Made by a program: the position numbers and the translations under genes. Below the pieces are notes generated by a model. That model searched no databases. It was given only the letters and a program-made list of their open reading frames with translations, and was not told the DNA's origin. A stretch of 21,957 nucleotides of DNA from UBA6814 sp040753075 (GTDB lineage: Bacteria; Desulfobacterota; Desulfovibrionia; Desulfovibrionales; Desulfovibrionaceae), in NCBI GenBank assembly GCA_040753075.1, contig JBFMHA010000062.1, forward strand, positions 1 to 21,957, read 5' to 3'. This document shows, piece after piece, positions 6,944 through 14,289 of the stretch. Positions within the stretch are counted from its first letter, which is position 1, and every line of letters starts with the position of its first letter.

Positions 6944-7002
6944 TTTTTCAAAACAAATACTTCGTATTTGTTCGGGGTGGCGGAACGGGCGCGGGTGCTC
7001 AT
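6940..7002 (-). CDS. Possible 20-codon leader ORF overlapping the murJ start
   Basis: ATG at 7002 opens a frame of 20 codons ending at TGA 6942-6940, which overlaps murJ's ATG as ATGA. Its first seven codons (MSTRARS) repeat those of murJ (MSTHARS), with 20 of 21 bases identical. The ATGs are 59 nt apart, so it is not an in-frame N-terminal extension. There is no strong ribosome-binding site for it either. It could be a coupling leader or the scar of a start-region duplication. Confidence 0.4.
   Translation of the reverse strand: MSTRARSATPNKYEVFVLKK
6952..6972. other. AT-rich hairpin in the murJ leader
   Basis: Perfect 9-bp inverted repeat AACAAATAC / GTATTTGTT with a 3-base loop, 9 bases upstream of the murJ ATG and inside the leader ORF. 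It is AT-rich in otherwise GC-rich DNA and sits between the two near-identical start segments (6923-6943 and 6982-7002). Confidence 0.7.
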
Positions 7003-7092
7003 GGCGTCAGGCCGCTTGTACCCGCGGAGGGGCCGGGTGGGAAGGGGTCATGTCTCGTAGACCCGGCTGCGAAGGCCGACGCGCACCACCAG

Positions 7093-8544
7093 CTACTCTC
7101 CGCCAGGCCGCGGCTGGAGGGCCTCAAACCAGGCGAGTTCTCCCATCTTGCTGGTGACGATCACCTTGCCAAGAGTATGGCACCAAGTGCTGCACGGGGA
7201 AAATGAAAGCGCCACGCCTTCGACCTCCTTGCTGCCAGATACGGTCTTCGTCGCCACGTTGACGAATGCCGGCTTGGTCCTCCGGGCAAACCCCACGAGT
7301 CCCTTGATCTCCCCGGTGTCGTAGAACACCCGATCCGACCACTTGATCTCCATGAGCATGGACGGCCTTGCCTGGCCGTCGAGGAACACAAGGTCCACCT
7401 CGCCGCCCTTCCAGCGGGCGTAACGGACGTTGGCCATGTCGCCCAGGTGCGCCACCTGACTGAAGATGGCGGTTTCCACCAGATTGCCCATGCGCGGGTC
7501 GTCCTCAGACACGGGCATGAACAGGGCCGCGCGCATGGCGGGGTTGGTCAGGTAGACCTTGAAGAACTTCGCCCGCTGAAAGGCCTTGCCCGCCTCGCCC
7601 ACCCGCGGCACGCGCACGATGAGAAAGGCCGCTTCGAGGTATTCCAGGTACTTCTTCAGGGTGTTCTTGGCCACGCCCGAGGACTGGGCCAGGGCGTCCA
7701 GGGAGACCTCGTTGCCGGTGTTGTAGGCCAGGGTGGCGAAGAGCCGGTTGAGTTCCTGGATGTCCCGGATGCCGTAAAGGCTGGGCAGATCGCGCAAGAG
7801 GACCTTGTCTATGATGTCATTGCGGATGTAGCGGCCCGGGTCCTCGCGCACGGCCGGGGACATGACTGCCTCGGGATAGCCGCCGAAGTTGATGTAGTTG
7901 ACGAACTCCCGGTTTAATTCAATGGCTGGCTGCGGACCCAACCAGGCATATGGCGATGTAAGTTCCTTCTCCCGGCCGATGAACCGCAGATACTCGGCAA
8001 AGGTCAGGGGCGGCAAGATGAAGTCCGTGAAGCGACCGGCCCCGGACTCTCGGCTGCCCCGCTTGAGGGCTGCGGCGGCCGAGCCCGAGGCGGCGAAGCG
8101 AGCGGCGAGGAAGCTGTCCACCAGGGACTTGAGGTGGACTTCCCAGTCCTTGAGGTACTGGATTTCGTCGAACAGGACAAAGAACTCGTCCTCGCGGGCT
8201 AGGCCGTTGCGCGTCAGAAAGAGGCGGACCAGCTTTTCCAGGGGCAGGCCGGAATAGGTGGGCGTATCCACGGACACGTAGAGCAACCGGCGCGGCTCAA
8301 TGCCCGAGGTGAGCAGTTCGTGTGCGGCCTGGTGCAAGAGAACAGTCTTGCCCACCCGGCGCGGCCCCATGAGAAGCACCGCCCGGCGCACCGCCCGGTC
8401 CGTGAGCAGGGAATGGAACCCCTGGAAATAGGACCGGCGCGGCATCTCGGTATAGAACCGCGCCACGGCTCCGCCCGGTGACCACCAGGGGTTGTCCTCG
8501 GCCAGGCGACTAAGGATGTCCTGCTCCGGAATGTTCAGATCCAT
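7093..8544 (-). CDS. AAA-family ATPase with C-terminal DUF4143 domain
   Basis: A 483-residue protein of the AAA_14/DUF4143 class, widespread in anaerobes and archaea and without an established cellular role. Walker A is GPRRVGKT (60-67), Walker B FFVLFDEIQ (121-129), with the family-typical YLKDWEVHLKSLVD after it and LPPLTFAEYLRF at 177-188. The C-terminal half has GGYPEAV (220-226), a winged-helix-like segment (LDALAQSSGVAKNTLKKYLEYL, about 281-302), and a PD-(D/E)xK-like pattern (Glu381, Asp383, then EIK 398-400), which is how the DUF4143 end usually looks. GGGAG lies 8 nt before the ATG at 8544. It stands alone between fpg and murJ. A long AT-rich leader with two palindromes precedes it. 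Mobility is possible; function is unknown. Confidence 0.88.
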   Translation of the reverse strand: MDLNIPEQDILSRLAEDNPWWSPGGAVARFYTEMPRRSYFQGFHSLLTDRAVRRAVLLMGPRRVGKTVLLHQAAHELLTSGIEPRRLLYVSVDTPTYSGLPLEKLVRLFLTRNGLAREDEFFVLFDEIQYLKDWEVHLKSLVDSFLAARFAASGSAAAALKRGSRESGAGRFTDFILPPLTFAEYLRFIGREKELTSPYAWLGPQPAIELNREFVNYINFGGYPEAVMSPAVREDPGRYIRNDIIDKVLLRDLPSLYGIRDIQELNRLFATLAYNTGNEVSLDALAQSSGVAKNTLKKYLEYLEAAFLIVRVPRVGEAGKAFQRAKFFKVYLTNPAMRAALFMPVSEDDPRMGNLVETAIFSQVAHLGDMANVRYARWKGGEVDLVFLDGQARPSMLMEIKWSDRVFYDTGEIKGLVGFARRTKPAFVNVATKTVSGSKEVEGVALSFSPCSTWCHTLGKVIVTSKMGELAWFEALQPRPGGE

Positions 8545-8563
8545 AGGCCACTCCCTGCCTAGA

Positions 8564-8585
8564 TAAGATCATTTTTTTGATCTTA
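8564..8585. promoter_or_regulatory. Palindrome 1, candidate operator
   Basis: TAAGATCA, six T, TGATCTTA: a perfect 8-bp inverted repeat, 20 bp upstream of the ATPase ATG and so inside the likely 5' UTR. The same motif recurs at 8674-8695 with the same 6-nt spacer. Confidence 0.55.
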
Positions 8586-8673
8586 ATTGTCAAGCATGCC
8601 TTACGCCCACCACAACATGTTAATATAATGAATTTATTTTTGGAATTATCCTCGACAACCTTGGCTCCGAGCA

Positions 8674-8695
8674 TAAGATCACTCATTTGATTCTA
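8674..8695. promoter_or_regulatory. Palindrome 2, candidate operator
   Basis: TAAGATCA, 6 nt, TGATTCTA. The left arm is identical to palindrome 1, the right arm differs at two positions, and the spacer length is the same. The two sites are exactly 110 bp apart start to start. Confidence 0.5.
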
Positions 8696-8820
8696 TTTTT
8701 AACATTCTCACTATCAATCTGAAATAAAAAATAAATCAACGTCAGTGAACAACGCCAGAGTGTGGCTGTATCCAGGTGACGAGTCCGGCGTTGCGAGCGC
8801 ATTCTCAGCTGGGATGATGC

Positions 8821-10062
8821 CTAGCCCTTCTGACACTTCCGGCAATACGTGGTGGTCCGGCCAGCCACCGTGACCTTGGTGAGCGTGGTCCCGCAGGTCA
8901 GGCAGGGCTGGCCGTGGCGGCCGTAGGCGCGGAAGGCGTTCTGGAAGGCGCCGGCGTCGCCGTGGGCGTCGCGGTAGTCGCGGATGGAGGAGCCGTTGGC
9001 CGCGATGGCCTCGGCGAGCACCTCCGAGAGCGCGGCGTGCAGGCGGTGGAGACGGGCCTCGGACACCTTGTCCGCCCGCGCCTCGGGCGAGATGCCGGCG
9101 CGGAAGAGGGACTCGTCCGCGTAGATGTTGCCCACCCCGGCAACGACGGTCTGGTCCAGGAGCAGGGCCTTCATCTTGCCGGAGCGGCCCGCGAACCGGG
9201 CCGCGAACCCGGCGGGGCCGATCTCCAGGGGCTCCGGCCCCAGGGCGGCGAAGGCGGACCAGGCGGCGAGCCGGCCGCCGGGCATAGCCCGCACCGAGCC
9301 GAAGGTGCGGGGGTCGGTGAAGAACAGGCGGCGGCCGTCGTCCAGGTCGAAGATCACGTGGGTGTGCTTTTCGGGCTCCGCGCCGGGCGCGGCCAGCCAC
9401 AGCCGGCCGCTCATGCCCAGGCGAACGGCCAGGTGGAGCACGGCGCCGGACGGCGCATCCGCGGCCGAGGTCCCTCCTGCCGCTGACTCACCCGCGGCGG
9501 CCGCGGGGAATTGGGCGGAAGCATCCTTCCGGCCAGCGGCGGGAAGACAGGCGGCCCCGGCATGCTGCGCATCCGCGGCCGAGGCCGGCCCTGCTGCTGA
9601 CGAGGCCATGGCGGCCGCGGTGGAAGAAGGAAGAACCTTCTTCGACACCGCCCCTTTCCCGGATCGTCCGGCCTGCGCATCCGCGGCCGAGGTCCCTCCT
9701 GCCGCTGACGCACCCGCGGCGGCCGCGGTTGAAGATGAGGAATCATCTTTCCCGGCGCAGCCGCGATCGCGGGGTGAATCCCCGCCCTTCCGCCCCATTC
9801 CTGGTTCGGCCGCGCCGGCAGCGCGGGCAGTGGGATCGCCTGTCACTACCGCCGCAAGGTCCATGAGGAGGATCTTGGCCCTGCGCCATACCTTGACCAC
9901 CACAAGGCCGGGGACCTGCTCCCGGAAGGCCGTGCGGGACAGGGCGGGCGCGCCGGCGTCCACGCTGGCGGGCCGCCGCAGGGTCACGGCCGTGATGCGC
10001 CGGCCGCTGAGCCCGGCGCACAGCTCCCGGGCGATGGTCTCCACTTCGGGAAGTTCGGGCAT
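8821..10062 (-). CDS. mutM: Formamidopyrimidine-DNA glycosylase with a large repeat-built insert
   Basis: A bifunctional base-excision enzyme (Fpg/MutM) that removes 8-oxoguanine and nicks the strand. The start at 10062 gives MPELPEVETIA; mature Pro2 is the catalytic nucleophile and Glu3 is conserved, and GAGG lies 6 nt upstream. An ATG two codons earlier would bury Pro2. Family residues seen: RRAKILL with the catalytic-type Lys63, LGMSGRL 215-221, DPRTFG 250-255, GVGNIYADESLFRAGI, and the C-terminal zinc finger (CLTC ... YCRKC). At 413 residues it is about 130-140 longer than usual. The excess is one Ala/Gly/Ser-rich insert at about 72-206, between RRAKILLMDL and LHLAVRLG, built from three repeats. 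The rest is intact, so activity is expected; the insert is probably a disordered surface loop. Confidence 0.93.
   Translation of the reverse strand: MPELPEVETIARELCAGLSGRRITAVTLRRPASVDAGAPALSRTAFREQVPGLVVVKVWRRAKILLMDLAAVVTGDPTARAAGAAEPGMGRKGGDSPRDRGCAGKDDSSSSTAAAAGASAAGGTSAADAQAGRSGKGAVSKKVLPSSTAAAMASSAAGPASAADAQHAGAACLPAAGRKDASAQFPAAAAGESAAGGTSAADAPSGAVLHLAVRLGMSGRLWLAAPGAEPEKHTHVIFDLDDGRRLFFTDPRTFGSVRAMPGGRLAAWSAFAALGPEPLEIGPAGFAARFAGRSGKMKALLLDQTVVAGVGNIYADESLFRAGISPEARADKVSEARLHRLHAALSEVLAEAIAANGSSIRDYRDAHGDAGAFQNAFRAYGRHGQPCLTCGTTLTKVTVAGRTTTYCRKCQKG
9455..9728 (-). repeat. Three in-frame 52-bp repeats inside fpg
   Basis: Units at 9455-9506, 9569-9620 and 9677-9728 each begin GCATCCGCGGCCGAGG and end GGCGGCCGCGG on the plus strand. 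Units 1 and 3 are nearly identical; unit 2 is more diverged. Offsets are 114 and 108 bp, both multiples of three. They encode repeats of the form TAAAAGASAAGGTSAADA (about residues 112-129, 148-165 and 186-203). Confidence 0.88.
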
Positions 10063-10408
10063 GGACATCCTCGGACGGCGGCGCGCCGTCCCGACCTGAT
10101 GGACTTTTCCGGGAGCAGCGCTCGTTCATTCCGCGCTCCCGGTCATGCGCACCGCCCGGCACAAGCAGGGCCCGCGGCGCAGCCGCTGGAGCGGAACGTT
10201 ATGCGGCTTTCTGCTCCATGAAAAGAACCCCGGGCTGCGGAGCGGGGATGGCCGCAGGTCAGGCTCCCCGCCGGTCCGCCGCGCCGCGCCGCCAGTCGCC
10301 TGCCGGCGGGGCCGCGCTGCGCCAGGTCGGGCCGCCCGTCCCGGCGCGGCCCTGCATCCGCCCTCGCCGGGCGCAAGGGGACTTCCGTGCGGCGCGCCGC
10401 CGCCCGGC
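10063..10408. other. Intergenic region upstream of fpg with two hairpins
   Basis: 346 bp between the ChaN-like gene's stop and the fpg start, both minus strand. Hairpin A (10073-10091): GGACGGCG / CGCCGTCC with a 3-nt loop, directly abutting the fpg ribosome-binding site. Hairpin B (10109-10142): CCGGGAGC / GCTCCCGG plus three further pairs across a one-base bulge. Neither is followed by a T run on the minus strand. I see no convincing coding sequence or promoter in the rest. Confidence 0.5.
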
Positions 10409-11701
10409 CTACTTGCCGGGGTCGGGGCCGCCGGTCTCCACGGTCATCGATATCTCCAGGCGCTGGTCCCCGCGCTGCACGCTGAAGACCAGCGGCCGGC
10501 CCTCGACCCGGGCCTTGGCCGCGGCGGAGTGCAGGCTCCACAGGCCGTCCACGGGTTCGCCCCCGGCCGCGGTCACCAGGTCGCCGGCCAGGAAGCCCGC
10601 CTTGTCCGCCGGGGAGTCGGGCCGCACCTCCACCACCAGCGCGCTCTTGTCCCGGGCCTCCAGCATGAAGCCCAGGCGACTGGAGTGGGTCTCGGGGCAG
10701 TGGAAGAACACGTCCGCGACCGTGGGGTCCACCGGCCCGCTCCCTCGCCAGGGCATGACCAGCAGGATGGGCGCGCCGGGGTCCAGGCCGAGCAGCCGGG
10801 AGGCGATGCCCCAGCCGTATTCCACGTGCCCGCCGCCGGCCAGCACGGCCACGGGCTTGTCGTACTTGTTGCGGGTCTCCACCGCCGATTCGGCCATCTT
10901 GGAGTCCCAGGCCGCCTGCACGGTGAAGAAGCGCGCCTTCTCCCGCTCCGCATCCGGGTCCGGCGCAGCCGCGGCCTCTCCCTGGCCCGCGACCTCCGCC
11001 GCCGCCCCGGCTCCGCCCGGGCCATGGACGCGGCCCATGGTCCGGAAATAGCGGTGCACCTCGAAATCCTCGGCCAGGGACTCGCGCTGACTCGGCGGCG
11101 GCGGAATGAGCTGGTAGGGCATCCAGGCCGCCTCCTCGGGGGTGAGGCCCTCCACGCCCTTGGCGGACAGGGAGCGGACCACGGCCTTGGGCAGGTTCAG
11201 GGCCGCCACCGGCAGGCCCAGCTCGGCCGCGGTTTCGAACACCGGACGGTAGGCGTCGAAGGGGTATCCCCAGACGCCCGGCCAGTCCACGGCCTTTTCC
11301 AGCGTGTCCACCGGGATGCGGCCCCGGGAGAACTGCTCCAGCACCGGCTCCTTGTCCACGGGAACCATCTCCAGACCCACGACGGGCGCGCGGCCCGCTC
11401 CGGCCATGGCCCGCAGGGCGCGGGCCTGGACCCCGTGGTCGCAGGTCACGGCATGGCCCTCGCCGAACAGCACGTAGGCCGCGCCCCTGGTCAGCCGGGC
11501 GAAGGCCGCGTCGTCCAGCCGGTTCACGCCGCTGGCGTTGACCGTGAAAAAGGCCCCGCGAGGGAGTTCAACCTCGGGCATGACCGGCTTGAGCGGCTCG
11601 GGCGCGGGGTTGGGCCCGGCCCCGGGCAATCCGGCGCAGGCGGCCAGGAGCGCCGCCAGGAACAGCGGCCCGGCCGCGCGCAGAATGGTGGTCCATCCCA
11701 T
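10409..11701 (-). CDS. ChaN-like (DUF399) lipoprotein with C-terminal PDZ domain
   Basis: A 430-residue predicted lipoprotein. The start at 11701 (MGWTTILRAAGPLFLAALLAAC) is preferred because GAGG lies 9 nt upstream; ATG 11710 would sit on that motif. The lipobox LAAC is at 19-22, lipid Cys22. Residues about 45-330 match the ChaN/Cofac_haem_bdg family (LFGEGHAVTCDHGVQARAL, VVGLEMVP, AVLAGGGHVEYGWGIASRLL). Campylobacter ChaN binds haem at the cell surface, and iron or haem handling is the usual guess. Residues about 340-425 form a PDZ domain (LGFMLEARDKSALVVEV, SPADKAGFLAGDLVTAAGG). A low-complexity Ala/Gly/Glu stretch at about 230-255 interrupts the family domain. It is separated from the upstream CoA ligase gene by a terminator, so it probably has its own promoter. 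The substrate is unknown. Confidence 0.82.
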   Translation of the reverse strand: MGWTTILRAAGPLFLAALLAACAGLPGAGPNPAPEPLKPVMPEVELPRGAFFTVNASGVNRLDDAAFARLTRGAAYVLFGEGHAVTCDHGVQARALRAMAGAGRAPVVGLEMVPVDKEPVLEQFSRGRIPVDTLEKAVDWPGVWGYPFDAYRPVFETAAELGLPVAALNLPKAVVRSLSAKGVEGLTPEEAAWMPYQLIPPPPSQRESLAEDFEVHRYFRTMGRVHGPGGAGAAAEVAGQGEAAAAPDPDAEREKARFFTVQAAWDSKMAESAVETRNKYDKPVAVLAGGGHVEYGWGIASRLLGLDPGAPILLVMPWRGSGPVDPTVADVFFHCPETHSSRLGFMLEARDKSALVVEVRPDSPADKAGFLAGDLVTAAGGEPVDGLWSLHSAAAKARVEGRPLVFSVQRGDQRLEISMTVETGGPDPGK

Positions 11702-11729
11702 GTCTCTCATCCTCGCTGGTCGCTGAGTT

Positions 11730-11759
11730 AAAAAAAGGGGGAGCCTTCCGCCCCCCCTT
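11730..11759 (-). terminator. Rho-independent terminator of the CoA ligase gene
   Basis: Read on the minus strand: AAGGGGG, a GC-rich loop (about 9-11 nt), CCCCCTT, then a run of T (A run at 11730-11736 on plus). It lies about 100 bp after the ligase stop and just upstream of the ChaN-like gene. Confidence 0.82.
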
Positions 11760-11860
11760 GTCTCACATTATCGCTTCGTTGTCCCGGCCGAGAAGCGGAA
11801 CCGCCGGGACATTTCCCGCGCGGACCGCCCGGGCCATGGTCGCGGCAGGGGACTCCTCGA

Positions 11861-13126
11861 TTAATCCCAGGTTCTCTTGTCCTCGATGGGCCGCACCTGC
11901 GGGGGCAGGGAGCCCGGATCCACCACCTTCAGGTCCGGCCGCAGCTTGATGTGCTGGCGGAAGGCGTGGAGCAGCTCCTCCTCGCGCTTGAAGTTGGTGG
12001 CCTCCACGTAGAGCAGCATCTCGTCGATGCCGCCGGGGTTGGTGACCTCGATCTGCCAGCGCTTGATCTCCTCGAACCGGGCCATGACCTGCTCCACCTG
12101 GTGCGGGTACACGAACATGCCCTTGATGCGGGTGGTGGTGTCCACCCGGCCCACGATGGAGCCCAGGCGCGGGCTGGTGCGGCCGCAGGCGCAGGGCGCG
12201 CGGTCGATGTAGGACAGGTCGCCGGTGGCCAGACGGATCAGGGGGTAGGTCTTGTTGAAGGTCGTGACCACGATCTCGCCCACCTCGCCGTCCTTGAGCG
12301 GGATGCCGGTGTCCGGGTGGCAGATCTCCACGAAGGCCCGGTTGGCGATGTGCAGGCCGTTCTTGTGGAAGCACTCGTAGCCCACGCAGCCCACGTCCGC
12401 GGTGCCGTAGCCCTGGCGCATGATGAGGTCGAACTTCTTCTCCATCTGGGAGCGCATCTTCTCCGAGAACTTCTCGCCGGTGACGAAGGCCACCTCCACG
12501 AAAAGCTCCTTGCGCAGGTTGATGCCCATCTCCTCGGCCTTCTGGGCCAGGTGCATGAGGTAGCTGGGGGTGCCCACGTAGCCCGTGACCCGCAGCTTCT
12601 GCATGATCTCCAGCTGGGTGGCGGTGTTGCCCGGCCCGGCGGGGACCACGGCGCAGCCCAGGTTCTTGAGGGGCTCCTCGAACATGAGCCCGGCCGGGGC
12701 CAGGTGGTAGTTGAAGGTGATCTGGGACAGGTCGCCGGAGCGGAAGCCCGCGGCGTAGAAGCCTTCGGTCCAGCCCCAGTAGTCCTCCCCGCGGTCCTCG
12801 GGATCGAAGATGGGGCCGGGGGACAGGAACACCCGGCGCAGTTCGCCCAGGTCCTTGGTGAGCAGCCCGCCCAGGCGGGGTCCCATGCTCTGCAGGAAGA
12901 TGAGCTCCTTCTTCTTGAGGATGGGGATATGCTTGAGGTCGTTGAGCTGCTTGAACTTCTCCACGTGGAACTGGGCGCGGTCGAAGCGCTTCTTCACGTC
13001 CTCGGAGTAGCGGTAGGCGTAGGTCAGGAGCTCCTTGAGCTGGATGAGGTAAAACTGGCGGCGCTCGGACTCGTCGAGCACCTCGCGGCGGCTGTATATG
13101 CCTTCGGTCCTGTCTTTGCGTGTCAT
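11861..13126 (-). CDS. Phenylacetate-CoA ligase-like adenylate-forming enzyme (PaaK family)
   Basis: A 421-residue member of the PaaK/AMP-binding family, which activates aryl or other carboxylic acids as AMP esters and passes them to CoA. The start at 13126 (MTRKDRTEGIYSRRE) has AGAGGGA upstream; the frame is open 20 codons farther but that part lacks family features. Seen motifs: QGYGTADVGCVGYEC (about 238-252), PLIRLATGDLSYID, the CACGRTSPRLGSIVGR segment, KGMFVYPHQVEQ and the C-terminal EDKRTWD. Oddly, the phosphate-binding loop, normally SSGTTG-like, reads FLSPGPIFDPED (100-111). Related proteins in anaerobes often sit beside indolepyruvate or 2-oxoacid ferredoxin oxidoreductases, but none is here. 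The gene is monocistronic, with a terminator downstream. The substrate cannot be told from the sequence. Confidence 0.85.
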   Translation of the reverse strand: MTRKDRTEGIYSRREVLDESERRQFYLIQLKELLTYAYRYSEDVKKRFDRAQFHVEKFKQLNDLKHIPILKKKELIFLQSMGPRLGGLLTKDLGELRRVFLSPGPIFDPEDRGEDYWGWTEGFYAAGFRSGDLSQITFNYHLAPAGLMFEEPLKNLGCAVVPAGPGNTATQLEIMQKLRVTGYVGTPSYLMHLAQKAEEMGINLRKELFVEVAFVTGEKFSEKMRSQMEKKFDLIMRQGYGTADVGCVGYECFHKNGLHIANRAFVEICHPDTGIPLKDGEVGEIVVTTFNKTYPLIRLATGDLSYIDRAPCACGRTSPRLGSIVGRVDTTTRIKGMFVYPHQVEQVMARFEEIKRWQIEVTNPGGIDEMLLYVEATNFKREEELLHAFRQHIKLRPDLKVVDPGSLPPQVRPIEDKRTWD

Positions 13127-13154
13127 GGAAATCCCTCTGCTTCCTCGATTTTCC

Positions 13155-13177
13155 CCCGTTTCTCCAGGGGAGACGGG
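13155..13177. other. Hairpin in the leader of the CoA ligase gene
   Basis: CCCGT-TT-CTCC / GGAG-ACGGG with a 3-nt loop and a two-base bulge, about 30 bp upstream of the ligase ATG (minus strand). No T run follows on the minus strand. It may be a leader structure. Confidence 0.4.
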
Positions 13178-13186
13178 ATATAGCAC

Positions 13187-13491
13187 GGGCGTTGCCGCGA
13201 ATTCAAGAGGAGGACGAGAAATTCGCAGACATCAGACAAATGAGCGCAGCCGGCATGGTCCCAATCCGTGTCGCATGCTTTTTGCCGAGAATTTGCCTAT
13301 AAACATGAATAACAATCCAAAATCAGCGAAAATCAGACATCTCATCGCCGTTGCCGGGGCGGCGAAGACGGGCCTGTCCCAGGAGGCGAGCCCGCCCCTG
13401 GCCGCCGCCACGGCGACGCCGCCCCGGGGAGCATCGCCGGCCCCCTTCCGTCCGGCGGCGCGGCATGCTATGCCTCCGGCCCGGAGTCGTC
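13187..13491. other. Divergent intergenic region between CoA ligase and metallopeptidase genes
   Basis: About 305 bp. The part 13200-13345 is less GC-rich than its surroundings and holds TATAAA at 13298-13303, a possible plus-strand -10, but no -35 at the right distance. Nothing coding is supported. The rest is GC-rich and featureless by eye. Confidence 0.35.
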
Positions 13492-14262
13492 ATGGGAAGA
13501 CCCGCCCTTTTCCTGGCCCTCTGCGGCCTGGCCGCCCTCGCCCTCGCCTGCCCGCCGGCCCGGGCCGGCGAGGTGCGGGTGTCGTACGGGCCGGGCCTCT
13601 CCTCCACCCCGGAACTGGAGGCCTGCAGGCAGGACCGGGCCTTCGAGACCCTGGCCGAGAACATAGCCGCGGTCTTCGTCCTGCCCCGGGACCTGACCCT
13701 GCGCGTGTCCGACTGCGGCGAACCCAACGCCTGCTACGAGGCGGAGAACGCCTCCATCCTGGTCTGCGGGGAGATCCTGCCGGAGTTCGCGGCCCTGGCC
13801 GCCCGGATGGAGCCGGACCCGGACGCGGCCCTGGACCTCTTCTACGACAACCTGCTCTTCACCGTGTACCACGAGCTGGGCCACGCCCTGGTGGACATCC
13901 TGGACCTGCCCATCACCGGCCGGGAGGAGGACGTGGCCGACCAGGCGGCGGCATGGCTCATGCTGGAGACCCTGGAGGAAGGCGCGGGCCTGGCCGCCAC
14001 GCTCAACGCCGCCTCCTTCTTCTACGCCCCTCCCGCCGACGGCGAGTCCCAGGCCTTCTGGGACACCCACGGCCTGGACATCCAGCGGCTCCACAACATC
14101 CTGTGCTGGGCCTACGGGTTCGACCCGGACCAGACCTCGGCGGCCCTGGGCGCGGACCTTGACGCCCTCCTCCCCCCGGAGCGCCGCGAATTCTGCCCGG
14201 AAGAATACGCCCGCATGCACAACAGCTTCCTCACCCTGCTCGGCAGGAGCCTGCGGCAGTAG
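13492..14262 (+). CDS. Exported DUF4344-type putative metallopeptidase (HELGH)
   Basis: A 256-residue protein with a signal peptide (MGRPALFLALCGLAALALAC, cleavage likely after PPARA at residue 25), so periplasmic or secreted. The start at 13492 is chosen because it directly begins the signal peptide; the frame is open farther upstream but encodes only Arg/Pro-rich sequence. The zinc-peptidase motif HELGH is at 127-131, followed by GREEDVADQAAAWLM (143-157), whose acidic residues could supply the third metal ligand, as in the DUF4344 family. Eight Cys in the full precursor, most of them in the mature part, suggest disulfides, which fits the DsbA-type protein encoded 4 kb away. Substrate is unknown. 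No neighbour is clearly in the same transcript. Confidence 0.8.
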   Translation: MGRPALFLALCGLAALALACPPARAGEVRVSYGPGLSSTPELEACRQDRAFETLAENIAAVFVLPRDLTLRVSDCGEPNACYEAENASILVCGEILPEFAALAARMEPDPDAALDLFYDNLLFTVYHELGHALVDILDLPITGREEDVADQAAAWLMLETLEEGAGLAATLNAASFFYAPPADGESQAFWDTHGLDIQRLHNILCWAYGFDPDQTSAALGADLDALLPPERREFCPEEYARMHNSFLTLLGRSLRQ

Positions 14263-14289
14263 CCGGGCCGGGACGGCCGGGCGAGGGAG

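Larger units (their letters stand above)
8545..8820. promoter_or_regulatory. AT-rich intergenic region upstream of the ATPase gene
   Basis: 276 bp markedly richer in A/T than its neighbours, between the fpg stop and the ATPase start, both on the minus strand. It holds two matching palindromes and several TATAAT-like minus-strand stretches (for example near 8625-8640), but no single promoter can be picked with confidence. Confidence 0.5.

Noticed and set aside
4295..7060. A 921-codon plus-strand open frame across serB and murJ
   Set aside because: It is Gly/Gln/His/Arg-rich, lacks any domain, and is antisense to two clearly recognised genes in GC-rich DNA where stops are rare.
9455..9728. Regular repeats in fpg as a CRISPR array
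   Set aside because: The repeats are 52 bp, diverged, in frame, and both repeat and spacer are translated within an otherwise normal Fpg protein.
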